From assembly GCA_027946555.1 (NCBI GenBank), contig JAPEVC010000100.1, positions 1 to 64,000 on the forward strand: 64,000 bases of DNA, read 5' to 3'. Source of the stretch: Gnomoniopsis sp. IMI 355080 (Eukaryota; Ascomycota; Sordariomycetes; Diaporthales; Gnomoniaceae). How positions within the stretch are numbered: the first letter of the stretch is position 1; every line of letters starts with the position of its first letter. Of this stretch, positions 23,250-34,280 are shown in pieces. Both the position numbers and the translations under genes were made by a program. The notes beneath the pieces were generated by a model, which saw nothing but the letters and a program-made list of their open reading frames with translations, did no database searches and was not told where the DNA came from.

Positions 23250-23739
23250 TTAGAAACCCTGCTTCTGGACCTGAGCCTGGGCAGCGGCGATGGTCGCAGC
23301 GGCGTTGGGGTCGACGAAGCCGCAGCCCTGCTTGCCGTTCTGGAACTGAGCACCCTCAGCAGAGCAGATGCCGACGTTGGTGGCGTCGATCTCGGCGCAG
23401 CACTTCAAACCCATCGTTTTTAGTGTAAGACTCGATACGATTCAAAGTGTTATTGGGGGAAAAGGGCTGGATACATACGGCAGAGTTGCAGTCGTCATCA
23501 GCAACGCATCCACCAGTGGTGAACTGGGCGTTCTTGCCATTGCCAACGTCCTTCGCGCCAGCAGCGTTGGGAGTGAGGGCCATGGCGGAGACGGCGACTG
23601 GGAAAGCAGAAAGAGTTCAGCATCAATCCAAAAGTTGGGAGGAAATTCAGACGACAAGAAGCCTGAAGTCGACGATCTGGGGGAAGTTCAGACGAGGAGA
23701 CGTACAAGCCAGAGTAGCAGCGAGAGTGATGCGGACCAT
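23250..23739 (-). CDS. Small six-cysteine secreted protein, BAS2-like
   Basis: Three exons, 23739-23706, 23597-23479 and 23402-23250, give 101 residues in a closed frame; the introns are 108 and 76 bases. Residues 1-18 form a signal peptide. The mature part has six cysteines at 42, 48, 52, 53, 64 and 78, in a C-C-CC-C-C pattern, set in motifs KDVGNGKNAQFTTGGC, CCAE and FQNGKQGCGF. I recall the same layout for fungal small secreted proteins annotated as biotrophy-associated secreted protein 2 in Magnaporthe and Colletotrichum. Three disulphides are likely. A role at the host or environment interface is an inference from that family; members also occur in non-pathogens. The second intron falls exactly before the CC pair. 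A TATAAA lies about 160 bases upstream. Confidence 0.85.
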
Positions 23740-24467
23740 TTTGGCGATTTAGTGGTATCAAACCTTGGATAAGTAAAATATATATTAATAGAATAGAATG
23801 AACGACAACCTGGTCGAATACAGAGTGATGATCTCAAAGAATGTGGGGGAGTTGGTGATGAGGAACGATCAGAGTAAGATCGTGCCTTTTGACGTGCTCT
23901 TTATATCTCGACGATTGCTCAGTACCCCCAGTCTGTCAATCCAGTCATTCCAAGTTAAGTCGGATGAACTCTGCTCTCGTGGCATTTTTGTATGGTTCGT
24001 CGCGGATCTGTAGATCACGAACCCGAGTCGACTCTAGGAGTTTCGGATGTCGGTTTCAGGGCTCAATGTAGTGGCCAGATGCACGACGCGCCAGCCTTGC
24101 CAGATGACGGTACAAACGTACTGCTACAGCTTGAAAAATCGGATAACATGTTCCGAAGTCAAACACTTTATTGAAAAAGAACCTTGGAAGATCTGGTGGA
24201 CCCTTATGCCCCTTTGCCCATAATATCGCCACCTGTGACCACGGATGAGAGCTGCCGAGGATCAGTAATCTGAGGCGTCTGTAGCGGCACAGCGATCTGA
24301 AGGGTTCTGGCTAAATCCACAATCATGCAAGTGATCTATCTTGAGACCGTCCCGAAATTCCGCTGTTCTAATTACCTAACTACAGAGAGGCAGGAGCTAG
24401 CGTATAGGGAGCGGTGCGATCGATTTGTTACCACCGATGATCATTCTCTCATATTGATACGTGCAAG
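23740..24467. other. Divergent spacer between BAS2-like and kinase-like genes
   Basis: It holds the upstream regions of both genes. On the minus strand TATAAA occurs at 23900-23905 and an AT-rich run at 23775-23790. No coding frame is supported. Confidence 0.45.
23900..23905 (-). promoter_or_regulatory. TATA box of the BAS2-like gene
   Basis: TATAAA, within GATATAAAG on the minus strand, lies 161 bases upstream of the start codon at 23739. The same nine-base context recurs upstream of the arylsulfotransferase gene. Confidence 0.4.
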
Positions 24468-25256
24468 ATGATGAAGGATATGGACTGCCTGTCGTGGAAG
24501 AGGCGCTTTCAACGTATTTCAGTGCACAAACTTGTGCTATTCGCTCTTTTGGGAATTACGATACCGTGGCTCAGCCGTATCTCGGCGCCTATATGTCTGC
24601 TGGTATTGCTCAAGCGATTCGGACACAGACCGATTGTGGGAACAAGCCCCGGGGAAAGCACTGAGCTTCACGCTCGCCCCAGTAAGCCAATATGGGCTGA
24701 AGCAAGAAAGGACTCGTTGGGATGGCGAATACAAAATCAGACTGAAATGATTGGCCAAGCAAGATGGGGACCAGACTACAGTGGATGGCATCCTCGAATA
24801 ATCGACGCCTCTGAACTCATTGAAGTCGAGCCTATTCAACCAGGAAGGCTAGAGCTCGTACGCCATCCCCAATTCGGAGAAACGCCCATCCTCATGAAGA
24901 TAGCAGATTCACACGAGGCTATGATTTACAGGCTTCTGTACGACCTCCGTATCACTCCCTCTTTCCTTGGCCATGTCACCCAGAATGGCCACGTCGTCGG
25001 ATTCATCACCGAATTCGTCAAAAAACATGGGGACTCATCAGTGCTGGGCCCGGCTGGCAGGAGGAAGGCTTGTCTAGCTGCCCTTCGGCGGATGCATGCA
25101 GGAGGCATCGCCCATCGAGATGCTCATGGCGAGAACTGCTTGTTGCGCGACGACGGGTCTGCGGCTCTCATCGATTTTGAGTTGTCAATGGAGAACTCAT
25201 CACGGGCAGATTTTGACAGAGACTTGTGGATCATGTACCACACGGTCCTAGATTGA
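24468..25256 (+). CDS. Kinase-like protein with short C-lobe
   Basis: This is an intronless gene of 262 residues. Residues about 23-48 are hydrophobic and could anchor the protein or act as an uncleaved signal. The second half shows a protein-kinase-like catalytic core. A catalytic-loop motif HRDAHGEN (His216, Asp218, Asn223) is followed by LIDFELS, where Asp236 stands in place of the DFG aspartate. The upstream VVGFITEFV strand fits the hinge. The glycine-rich loop is not obvious, and an ILMKIA stretch near 142-147 may carry the ATP-binding lysine. The protein ends about 26 residues after the DFE, so most of the C-lobe is missing. It resembles atypical fungal kinase-like proteins with small lobes, but it could equally be a truncated copy. 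Substrate unknown. Confidence 0.7.
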   Translation: MMKDMDCLSWKRRFQRISVHKLVLFALLGITIPWLSRISAPICLLVLLKRFGHRPIVGTSPGESTELHARPSKPIWAEARKDSLGWRIQNQTEMIGQARWGPDYSGWHPRIIDASELIEVEPIQPGRLELVRHPQFGETPILMKIADSHEAMIYRLLYDLRITPSFLGHVTQNGHVVGFITEFVKKHGDSSVLGPAGRRKACLAALRRMHAGGIAHRDAHGENCLLRDDGSAALIDFELSMENSSRADFDRDLWIMYHTVLD

Positions 25257-25912
25257 CCCCTTTTCACACGACGAAAGTCGATGGCCTCTGCAGCCCAAAC
25301 TTTTCCTGAATAGGAATATCACCAGCCGGTATCTTGTGGCTTATCTTCCGAATATAACCAGGCTTATATATACACTTGCAAGAATACAAAATTACGGACC
25401 TCGTGTGTCGTGGATATGGAAGATGGAACGCAAGCTGTCCGCCTCATAATGTCCTCGGCTGGAGACTGTCGTGTGTGGCAGTGCCAGCTCAGGGTATGTT
25501 TCAATAGGAGTTTCCTATTTGTGAAGAGCCATGTACTCTGAAACCTGAATATGATTAATCATAAGGACGCTCACCAATGGTGCTATGGGAGCCAGAAAAT
25601 TCGTTGTATATCCCTTGGGGCTCAAAGGTGACAGAGAGGGTAAACTCCGACACTTCTCCATTGGACACTGGATCTTGGGTTTAGATCTATGTAATATCTT
25701 GAACCAAGATGCCTAGTGTAGGTGCAAGAAAGCTTCAGCAGAAGGGTAAATACTGGACATACATATTTCTGCGTTCCAGGTTATCAGGTGATAACCAAGC
25801 GATTCGGGATCTCACTGGACAATCACGGCTGGAGGGCAGGACTTACTTCATTCGCAAATATTTCCCCAAATTCGAATTGATTACCGACTACTTTAATACT
25901 TTACCTATATGA
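25257..25912. other. Intergenic spacer, AT-leaning
   Basis: No supported gene. A 67-codon frame from ATG 25709 has no recognisable features. Confidence 0.45.
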
Positions 25913-26341
25913 CTAAGAGCATAGCAGGGAAGCAACAGTGATTCTTCGATACTCTTTCACAGGGCTTGACTTTTCTTTCTTTGATGAGTTGGTAGGGCTA
26001 CGGTATATAGTCTTACCTTCCGCAGACCGTTTGACCCGGTGCTTCATAACGGCCTTCTTCTGGTACTCGGCGCATTTGAGACAGTGAGTCTTAGTCTCTG
26101 TTGGCTTTTCGGTACACTTGTAGCGGGCGCAGAGTCCCCGAGCACGTTTCTTCTGACGAAGTGCCCGTAATTTTCGATTAGCCAGCTCTCTATTTCCTAA
26201 GGCTTTGCCTAGTAGTGAACAGATATTGCAAAATCTACCCCTGGATACTCCGGAGATCTCGTCTTCTGAGGCTGTGGCAGGACAAAGGCAGCATTCAGCC
26301 TCCATGGGAGTATTATGACTTACCGATGACGCTGTATACAT
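25913..26341 (-). CDS. Small Cys-rich, basic protein (putative zinc-binding)
   Basis: I cannot name a family. The frame from ATG 26341 encodes 142 residues without an intron. It has two sets of cysteine pairs. The first is CCLC near 17-20 with CNIC near 38-41. The second is GLCARYKC followed by THCLKC, spaced like a small zinc ribbon and surrounded by Lys/Arg. The C-terminal half is strongly basic with Ser-rich runs. Similar GLC..C...C..C blocks occur in short DNA-associated proteins of fungi and phages, so nucleic-acid binding is a guess. The surroundings are AT-leaning and gene-poor. No TATA box or neighbour suggests a role. It could be a chance frame, but the regular cysteine spacing argues for coding. 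Confidence 0.45.
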   Translation of the reverse strand: MYTASSVSHNTPMEAECCLCPATASEDEISGVSRGRFCNICSLLGKALGNRELANRKLRALRQKKRARGLCARYKCTEKPTETKTHCLKCAEYQKKAVMKHRVKRSAEGKTIYRSPTNSSKKEKSSPVKEYRRITVASLLCS

Positions 26342-26959
26342 TGCTTGATTCGACCACTTGGTCCTTTGACGGTATTTAGAAAGAAAGTAAACTGATTGAA
26401 ATTGAGTCGAGCACTCGGGATATATTTAAATGGTGTCTTCAGGATTATGATTTCCAAGTTACATAGCCTGGGTAAGAAGCCTACTTATACTTGGGCTTCT
26501 TCCATTGTGAGTTGTACCATTGTGTTGAATTTCATTGTCTTTTCATTGGACAAGGACAGAAAGACATTGTTGTGGTCTGGTCTTCAAATACCAGAGCTTT
26601 GACAAAGGTCAATGACAGAGCTCAAATCTAAGGATCGAAAGTTATCTTGCAATCAAATGTTGGTCAACTAGGAACTATGGTATTGATGATTGATCCATTG
26701 GTAATTTGAAAATGCCTGTCTAATGGCGGGTATAATCTGGTAGTATATCTGTAATGATCGTAAAGGAATAAAAAGCCCTCTGTATGTTGACTAAGGTATG
26801 CGTCCTCACGCCTTGATGATGTAGCAAATCGATGGGAATAGCAAATCATGGTTTGTAAATCATGTACTCCGATTTCCGATGCATAATGCGAAGAGAAGGA
26901 AGAAACCACAACGTTGTCGTTCAAACACAGCCATCGTATGAATCCTGGACCCGTCAAGC
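26342..26959. other. Intergenic spacer
   Basis: AT-leaning DNA between the Cys-rich protein gene and the 3' end of the arylsulfotransferase gene. No gene is seen. Confidence 0.45.
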
Positions 26960-28600
26960 TCAGGCCTTTGAAGTCGCGTTGGCAATGGTCGAATCCGATG
27001 TCAGTGTAATCGAGTTGGACTGTCCCAAAGTTGTACCACTTGAGGTCAAACCAATAGCGTGCACAGTTCCCAGCGGGCAAGTGCCTGACCACGAGGTCTC
27101 GAAATCCGTCTTGCTGATCGTGATGGTTCCCAGAGGCCCGCAGCCGACGAGCTCCCACTGCGTCACCTCTGTGGCCCCGTTCCAGCTCACATAAACGGTA
27201 TACTCAGTAGCACCTCCAGTCACTGCAATCTTGGGCTTTGTTGTGGGTGTGCCCTCAAAGACGTACTTGCGTGCCCGGTAAGATCCGTCTCCAGTGGTTC
27301 CCCAGTTGGCACTCCAGATCACTGCACCATCGGAATCGAACTCCTTGGCGTAGGGCTGGAAGCCATAGTCGATGAACGTCCCGCCGTTGGCAAGAGTCTG
27401 ACGGTCACCTTCTGCAATTGTGTGGACTGCATCCTCAGGGTCGTAAAGCACCTGGTTCAGAGACGTGGTGAAGTCCTCGGTGTTCAAGGAGATCTCAAGT
27501 CCATACGAGGTATTGGGCTCCAGGAGGTCGCCATACTCAAAGTTGTTGTTATCAAACAGTGTTAGGACGAGGCCAGTAGACGACGTCGACAAGACGCGAG
27601 GGTCATGCTGGTACTTGAACAGTTCTTCGCCTGTCTGAGCCTCGTAGTCAGATGGCAAGGTGAAATCACCGCCATCAGCGCCGTTGATGTACCAGACGAC
27701 GTTGCCAGTAGATTTTTCAATGTAGTAAACATTCCAGAGAGTGCGTGATGAGATCAAGTATCCATCTCCGTATTCAGCAATGGCGTTGATGTGGAAGTAG
27801 TCCCATGCAGTGCTGGCCCAATGAGGGATCTCCGTGATGGGCTCATGAGAAGCAGTAAAAGGGATCTGGTCGACGTGGTCGGCGGCAGACCAAGACCAAA
27901 GGACCTCACTCGTCTCGATATCGAGCTCAAAGACCATGCTGTCCAAGATCCACCCAGCAGTTCCATAACCGACAGAGGTCAGATCGGCCTGTGTAGTGTT
28001 GTAGACTGTGACTAGCAGGGTATTATCGCTCGAGATCAGGGCTTCGTGAGCATCAATGTAAGAGTCGTATGTCTCATCGGCAACGTAGATATCATCCGTA
28101 AGGGTGACATTCCACTGAGGAACATAAGATGTATTCATGACAACAATCTTGCCGTAGCCGCGACCAATGTCGCCAGCGATCTCCCCATCCCAGTAGAGGA
28201 TCACATCTTCACCGTCTAGTCGATGGTAAGATCAGTGACTGCAAATCTTCAGAGAATTGGGAAAACAAGCCAGGTCTGACTCACTGTATGTTTGAAGTGA
28301 AGGGTTAGTGGTCTCTGAATAAGCAGCAGACCAAATCAATTGGCCCTCGTCATCAATAATGGTGGCAACGAGGTTTCCTGAAGCTACACCATTTGTGTTT
28401 GTGTCCATAAAGATATACGCATCGTAAGTAGTGGCAGTCTTGTTGATATCGAATACAGGGGGTAGAATATCAGGCTCTGTAACGAAAGACTGCAGAGCCC
28501 AGCCCGATTTGGAAGTTTCGACTGTAAGTCCGATGCCAAAATACAGATGGCTCACAGACAGGAGCTGCATCGCATACTTCTGATAATTCACTCGGCCCAT
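26960..28600 (-). CDS. Fungal arylsulfotransferase-like protein
   Basis: Exons 28600-28285 and 28215-26960, with a 69-base intron, give 523 residues. The protein matches fungal arylsulfotransferase-type proteins (Arylsulfotran_2). After a hydrophobic N-terminal stretch comes F-x-T-x-P-D-x-LPPVF near 40-50, then beta-propeller blades with repeated Trp/Gly motifs. Recognisable landmarks are DAHEALI, the WDYFHINAI strand, a SSRTLWNVYYI blade and KYQHDPRVL, where the histidines of HIN and QHD are candidates for active-site residues. Bacterial homologues transfer sulfate between phenols; the activity of fungal members is largely unproven. The start may instead be the Met at residue 11, which would give a cleaner signal-like segment. 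Many N-glycosylation sites suggest secretion. A TATAAA lies about 105 bases upstream. Confidence 0.83.
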
Positions 28601-28701
28601 ATTGAAAGATTTATAAGATGTGTACTGCTGGAATTGCGGTGGTGAATGCGGATGGAATCAAGCAGACCTTCCTCATGAGCACAATACGTGACCTGGGAGA
28701 C

Positions 28702-28707
28702 TTTATA
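28702..28707 (-). promoter_or_regulatory. TATA box of the arylsulfotransferase-like gene
   Basis: TATAAA, within GATATAAAG on the minus strand, lies about 105 bases upstream of the start codon at 28600. Confidence 0.4.
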
Positions 28708-30266
28708 TCTGTTGGACGAGTGAAGTGATGGCAGTCCTGAGTCGCCTCATCCGGGGAGAATATCGAGTATTTTCGAGATCAGGCGGCGTACGCCGACAAT
28801 TCTAAGTTGTGTCCTATAGACTCCATCGCGTAAAGCTCCGACACGCCGACCACGAAGACAAGAAAAGGCTTCTTTGCAGAACTACAGGCCATAGCAAAAT
28901 CAATGATCTACTGAGGTCCAGCCAGACCCTCCACACCGACCGCGGCCCAGCCGGATAAGAAGCGTAGCATCCTGCAACCTCTCATCACTCAGGCAAAGAA
29001 AAGAAGAGCGGCTGGCGGGTCAGCCCTTTTCGTTTCCGAGGCACCGGGCAATTTAGCCTCCGGAACCAGCGGAAGTTGGGCTCGTGGGTGGATGAGTCAC
29101 CATCTATCGACGTGTGGCAGTCTTCAAATATAATCGGGCTCCCGTGGATCTATCTCACGAGTGCAGGTTGATGTGGAGCCCCTGGGGAGATGAAGCCGTC
29201 GTGAGTTGCGATATACAAATCAGATATGGCATCATGCAGCAGGATGGGTGGAGGTGTTGCTGCATGCTCCCGTGCTCACACCAGCAGACACGACTCGCAA
29301 TCTCCTGTCCCTGGCTATCAATGTGATGACATCTGCATGTCGACATTTTCCGGGCCATCTATTCGATATTATCCACACGGCCGCACCCAAGACCAGTCTG
29401 GGTGCCGCCAGAAACAACACCGTCGTTCAGCTCCCTTGCTTTTCCTGTCAGACTTCGACTGTTTAGTTTAAATGACGCCAGCCACACTGTCCACGCATTG
29501 GGTAACCTCGTCGTTACATCGGCAGCTTTTGACGCCGACGCCCACCGACGTGCCGACATTGAGATCGTGAGCTTTAACGGCCTCAAAGTGTAATTCTTTG
29601 AAGTTATTTGAATCTACCTTTCGAAAGAAATATTGAGTATTTGTTCGAGATGTCGTGAACCTGCAGATATGTGGCGCAACTTTCACGTAGCTTACGGGAG
29701 AGCCCGAGAGGACTATGCCTTGTTGAGCCTCTCCAATGTGACCTTGGCATGTGGTTCGTGGTCCTGGCATTAAGACCTTCCTCCCCGGGAAGGTCGTTAA
29801 GGCGGCTGTTCGATCTTCAAGTGCATTTGTTCAAGATCTCTCTCCAAGATCTGACCCCCAAGTTTCGGGCCGCAGTCAAGGATTCATCAAGCAAATCCCT
29901 CATCTAGGTATATACTTGCTCTCTGCTGTGATGAATGAAGACCTAAAGATATAGCTCGCATGGTCTTGCTGATCCGGGTATGCAGCCTTAACTCACCGAT
30001 TTGTATCTTTCAACCAAAATAGAAGGACAAGGCATCCAGAGACAATTGTAAAGCATACACTAACTATTTTCCTCCTGGGTAAATCTCGATATCACACAGG
30101 TCTTGGGGTGATAACTCTAACCCGGCCGAGATGCCACTATAGTATCAAGACTGTGGATATTGATAATGCTTGTAAAGTGACTAGTGTGATACAGCTGTAA
30201 TCATCAGGATAACCCCATCAGGCAGTACAGATAGTCGCGATGAGGGATACAATGAATTGTGCTACC

Positions 30267-30329
30267 CATGAAAACTTGTGTCTTCATAGGTCAACGGTGT
30301 GTCTTGACCTCGGTATGCAAGTTTTCATG
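30267..30329. repeat. Nested inverted repeat (hairpin)
   Basis: Perfect 12-base arms, CATGAAAACTTG at 30267-30278 and its reverse complement at 30318-30329, enclose a second perfect pair. The inner arms are AGGTCAA at 30288-30294 and TTGACCT at 30304-30310, with a 9-base loop. Small internal loops of 9 and 7 bases separate the two stems. It could fold in RNA or extrude as a cruciform, or mark an element end; nothing around it identifies which. Confidence 0.75.
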
Positions 30330-31425
30330 AGGCCACTGAAGGTTTATCCACAGATCATCAGGACCACCTACCATTGACATTGAAGTAGACCAAAGTGACT
30401 GGGTGATAAGTCCAGCACTGTCCGAGTGACGAGAACAGGCTGCATGCCTAGGTATGCTTCAGGTTCACCATCAGGAGTATTCGATAGACCGGCGTCACAA
30501 TTGATAGACCCCGATATATGATGGTGACTCGTACATTTCCCCCTTTGAGATTTTGACCGCAAGTCATTACCTATTCAATCATAATTCAGCTGCCACGCGA
30601 GTCAACCCCTCTTCCGCGCGGCATCCGTTCCAGGTGACTGCTGAAGATAAGAGGAGCTGAACTGTTCCTATAAGGGGTCTGTAGATCTTCATGCAGGGCA
30701 TCAAATACCTAGTGGACGGACCGGCCTCCGGTTGTCCAGCGGCTCCACCGTCCGGCATCCGAGGTTCGCATGCATACATGCAAGTGGGCAAGCGAATGCA
30801 CAATAATGACAATACCTAGGCGATAGTGGTCTCATTCATGTGATGGACAAGTCATGTTTAGAAAAAAGGTCATGGGGCTGTTTTGTTGCTGAGTCCATTC
30901 CCCGTTTGTTTTCGTATGCACTATTGGCTTTGTGTATTTTTTTCGTGCCTAATACTGCGAGCTAAAGGCTGGGGCAAGGCACATGGAGAGATTTCCCACA
31001 ATCCAGATGACCAGTAATATCATGTCAGGAAGAGATCCAGTTGTAGATGCACAATGAGCCATGCTGAGTTGAAAACAAACCGCCCCGTGTACGGAAGGCA
31101 GATGCCATGAGCAAGGAGACATCAACAACCATATAGGCAAATGAGTATTCCGGGTCTAGACCACACACACCTGACAGGAAATTTAGCAAACTGCTAGCAC
31201 TCTTTGTATAGTGGAAATCTGAAGCTATTGTTCTCACATCAACGAAACACGTAATCTCACAAAATCATTTGTTCATGAGGATTGAACACACAGGGGGAGG
31301 GGGCGAGGGCGCTCCACCACGTCTTGGGCCCATACTAGCTCTTACGCAGAGCAAGCGTAATCTATTCATCAAACTAAGCTCGCAACCGCAGCAGGTTGTC
31401 AAAGGATCAACCGCACTTTAAGCCG

Positions 31426-33709
31426 TTATTCCGAATCGTCTGCAGGCTCTCCTTCCTCGAAAAGCACCAGCACCGTGCCAGCCTTACAGATATCGCCTTC
31501 CTTGTGCGCAAGCTTCTTGATCACACCCTTTTGTGGGGAGCGGATGACTGTTTCCATTTTCATCGACTCGATGCTATTACAGTGCAGTTGTCAGTAGGTT
31601 GCAAACGGTGGGTACATCATGATCTTCAAAGCAGTCATGGGGAAGGAACTCAAATGAAGGAGAAAAGGGAGAAACGTACACGACCAACGGCGCCCCCTTC
31701 TCCACTACATCACCCTCCGCAGCCTCATTTCTCAAGATCTTACACGGCATCGGCGCCACCACACTCGCAGCAGCCTCTTTCAACCCTAGCGCCTTTTCGA
31801 ACCAACCGGGCTGCACCAGCGCGAGCTCAGTCTTGGTGCCGTTTTGGAACACGCTCAGCTTGTGCTCGTTGGTTGGGTCCTGCACAACAGTCGTGTCGAG
31901 GCGTTCAGCAGGGAAAAACGTTCTGACAGCCGAACTTGTAGGCTCGCTGATCAAATTGTCGAAGACCTGAGGCCCATCGGCTTGGTCCTTGCGCGTGATG
32001 GAAGCACGGAAGAGGTTGTGGCCTAGTTGGGTGATGTTGGCTTCGACAAGCTCGTTTTCAGAGGCGCTGTAAGGGTCAATCACTTTGAAAACATATTTCC
32101 GCTCGCTTGTTGTGGTGCTGCCGTGGCCAAAGCCAAGAGTCTCGCCGTGAGGACCAGCTTTCGTGGACTCCTTTTGAAGCTGTGCGTTGAGTAGACCGAG
32201 ACTAGCCTGTACGAATACCTCGTCGTCCACCCTGCTAGTCTTGAACAGGTCGTCCCTGTTCTTCTCGATGAATCCAGTCTCCACGTCCCCATCAATGAAC
32301 GCTTGGCTCCTGCATAGCCTTTTCAAAAATTCAATGTTGGTGCTCAGTCCCACAACTTCATACTCTCTCAACGCAAGCTCAAGGCTGCGAATAGCCGTCT
32401 CGCGGTCTTTTCCCCTTACGATCAATTTGGCAATCATGCCATCGTAAGCCTGGCTCACTGTGTCCCCCTCAGTAAAACCAGCGTCGATACGAACGTCGTT
32501 ACTCGTCTTGGGCGTGACAAGATGGACGAGCTTACCCGAGTCGGGCATAAAGTCGCGCTCCGGGCTCTCAGCATAAATACGCGCCTCAATGGCAGCTCCT
32601 CTCTTAGCAATTCTCGCCTCAATCTCGCTCTGCGTTAAGGGCAGCTTCTCCCCAGCCGCAACGCGGAATTGCCACTCCACCAGGTCCGTCCCGGTCACCA
32701 TCTCACTCACTGGGTGCTCCACCTGCAATCTTGTGTTCATCTCCATGAAGTAAAATTTCCCACTGTCCCTATCCAGAATGAACTCCACTGTGCCAGCGCC
32801 CACGTAACCGACAGCCAGGGCCGCCGTGCGTGCCTTCTCCCACAAGTCCTGCCTCGTGTCCTCGTCCAGTAACGGGGCAGGACTCTCCTCCAGAATCTTC
32901 TGGTGCCGTCTCTGCACGGAACAGTCCCGCTCGCCCAGCGCAACGCACCCGCCGTGCTTGTCCGCAAACACTTGTACTTCGACGTGCCGCGGACGCACAA
33001 TGTACTTCTCGACCAACATGACCTCGCCGCCCTCGCCGAAACTACCCCGCGCTTCAGCTCGTGCAGAGGCAAGCTGAGCTTCGAATTCGGCCTCCGAATG
33101 CACAATGCGCATTCCCTTCCCGCCGCCGCCCTTGACGCTTTTCAGCAAGACAGGAAACTCAATGTCCCGCGCATGCGCCTGCAAGGCCTCCACGGACTGT
33201 TCGCTCCCGTGGTAGCCCGGCACACACGGTACGCCCGCGTTGGTCATGATCTCCTTGCTCCGCGCCTTGTCGCCCATGTCTGCCATGGCGGACGGGGGCG
33301 GGCCCACAAAGACGATGCCGGCATCTTGACATTTTTGGGCAAAGGCTGCGTTTTCGGAGAGAAAGCCGTAGCCCGGGTGCAGAGCTTGGATGCCATGGGC
33401 TTTGGCAAGGGCGATGATGCGGTCACCGTCGAGGTAGGAAGGCAAGGACAGAGACGAGGGTGAGGCAGTGGTATGTTGGGCGGCGCGGTCGATGTCGGTG
33501 TAGAGTGTGGTGGTGCGGATGCCGAGTTGCGAGGCGGTGCGGGAGATGCGAAGGGCAATCTCGCCGCGGTTGGCTATTATTACGGAGGTTATAGGTGTAA
33601 TGGCTGCGGGAGAAGAGGAAGAGGCCGGGCTTGTGGTGGAGAGGAGGGCGCGGGAGTGTTGCGAGGGCCGTAGGGCAAGATGTCTGTGGGCGCGTTTTAG
33701 AGACCTCAT
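31426..33709 (-). CDS. mccA: Methylcrotonyl-CoA carboxylase alpha (biotin) subunit
   Basis: Exons 33709-31680 and 31573-31426, with a 106-base intron, give 725 residues, normal for the family. Residues 1-35 form an Arg/Ser-rich mitochondrial presequence. The biotin-carboxylase domain starts at SVIIANRGEIALR and contains KSVKGGGGKGMRI (ATP-grasp loop), ERDCSVQRRHQKI, and EMNTRLQVEHPV near the catalytic centre. The C-terminal biotinyl domain carries ESMKMET, with Lys682 as the biotin attachment site; the intron splits off this last 49-residue piece. The enzyme carboxylates 3-methylcrotonyl-CoA in mitochondrial leucine breakdown together with the beta subunit encoded at 57.2-59.1 kb. The MKM context and the length exclude acetyl-CoA carboxylase; the propionyl-CoA type is unlikely in fungi. 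Its upstream region is shared with the gene starting at 34281. Confidence 0.95.
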
Positions 33710-34280
33710 TATGCTAGTGCGTATGGCTGTAAACTATGTAAAGCCCGGGTATAAGCTCACGAGAGAAAATATTTGGACACGGACAAAGCAATTGGGCAGC
33801 AGTAGCGAGAAAGAGAGAGAGAAGTCCAAGGGAGTGAGTGAGTGTGGTGGTTGTTGCCGAGGACGTCCTCAGCCGCGAATATCCGTTCCCGAGAGCCAGC
33901 ACGAGGAGCCTCACAACTCGGGAAGCACAAACCCTGTCTGCACTGCAAGCTACACCGGCGAGGAGCAGCTGTGAATTTTAAGCCGGGGCCGTGGGGAATA
34001 AGTTGTGATATACGGGTATAGTCAACTTCATTCTGGGGAATTGACTGAATCCCTGTCGAGATCCGGGGAAGGGTCGTCATTGCGGGCCACGCCCACTTAG
34101 CCGAAGCAGAAAGACAGGGATAGTATAGTGCCTGGCTAGTGCTGTCTGCCCCTCCATAGTAGCGCAGTACACCTACTTACCTAAGCTACGAGGGTGAGCT
34201 CATCAGTCCAATTCTCGTCACGGTTATCCCGAACTATTTTCTGCAGCATTACTCGAGCAGACAAACAACCCGCAGACAAC
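33710..34280. promoter_or_regulatory. Divergent promoter region between mccA and the FMN-binding protein gene
   Basis: 571 bases separate two opposite start codons. The stretch contains a GA-rich part near 33800-33835 and no coding frame I trust. I could not assign binding sites for a named regulator. Confidence 0.35.

Larger units (their letters stand above)
28601..31425. other. Gene-poor spacer, about 2.8 kb
   Basis: No coding frame with recognisable features on either strand. It holds the promoter of the arylsulfotransferase gene, a nested inverted repeat at 30267-30329, CCTAGGTA at 30447-30454 and TACCTAGG at 30813-30820. Confidence 0.45.
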
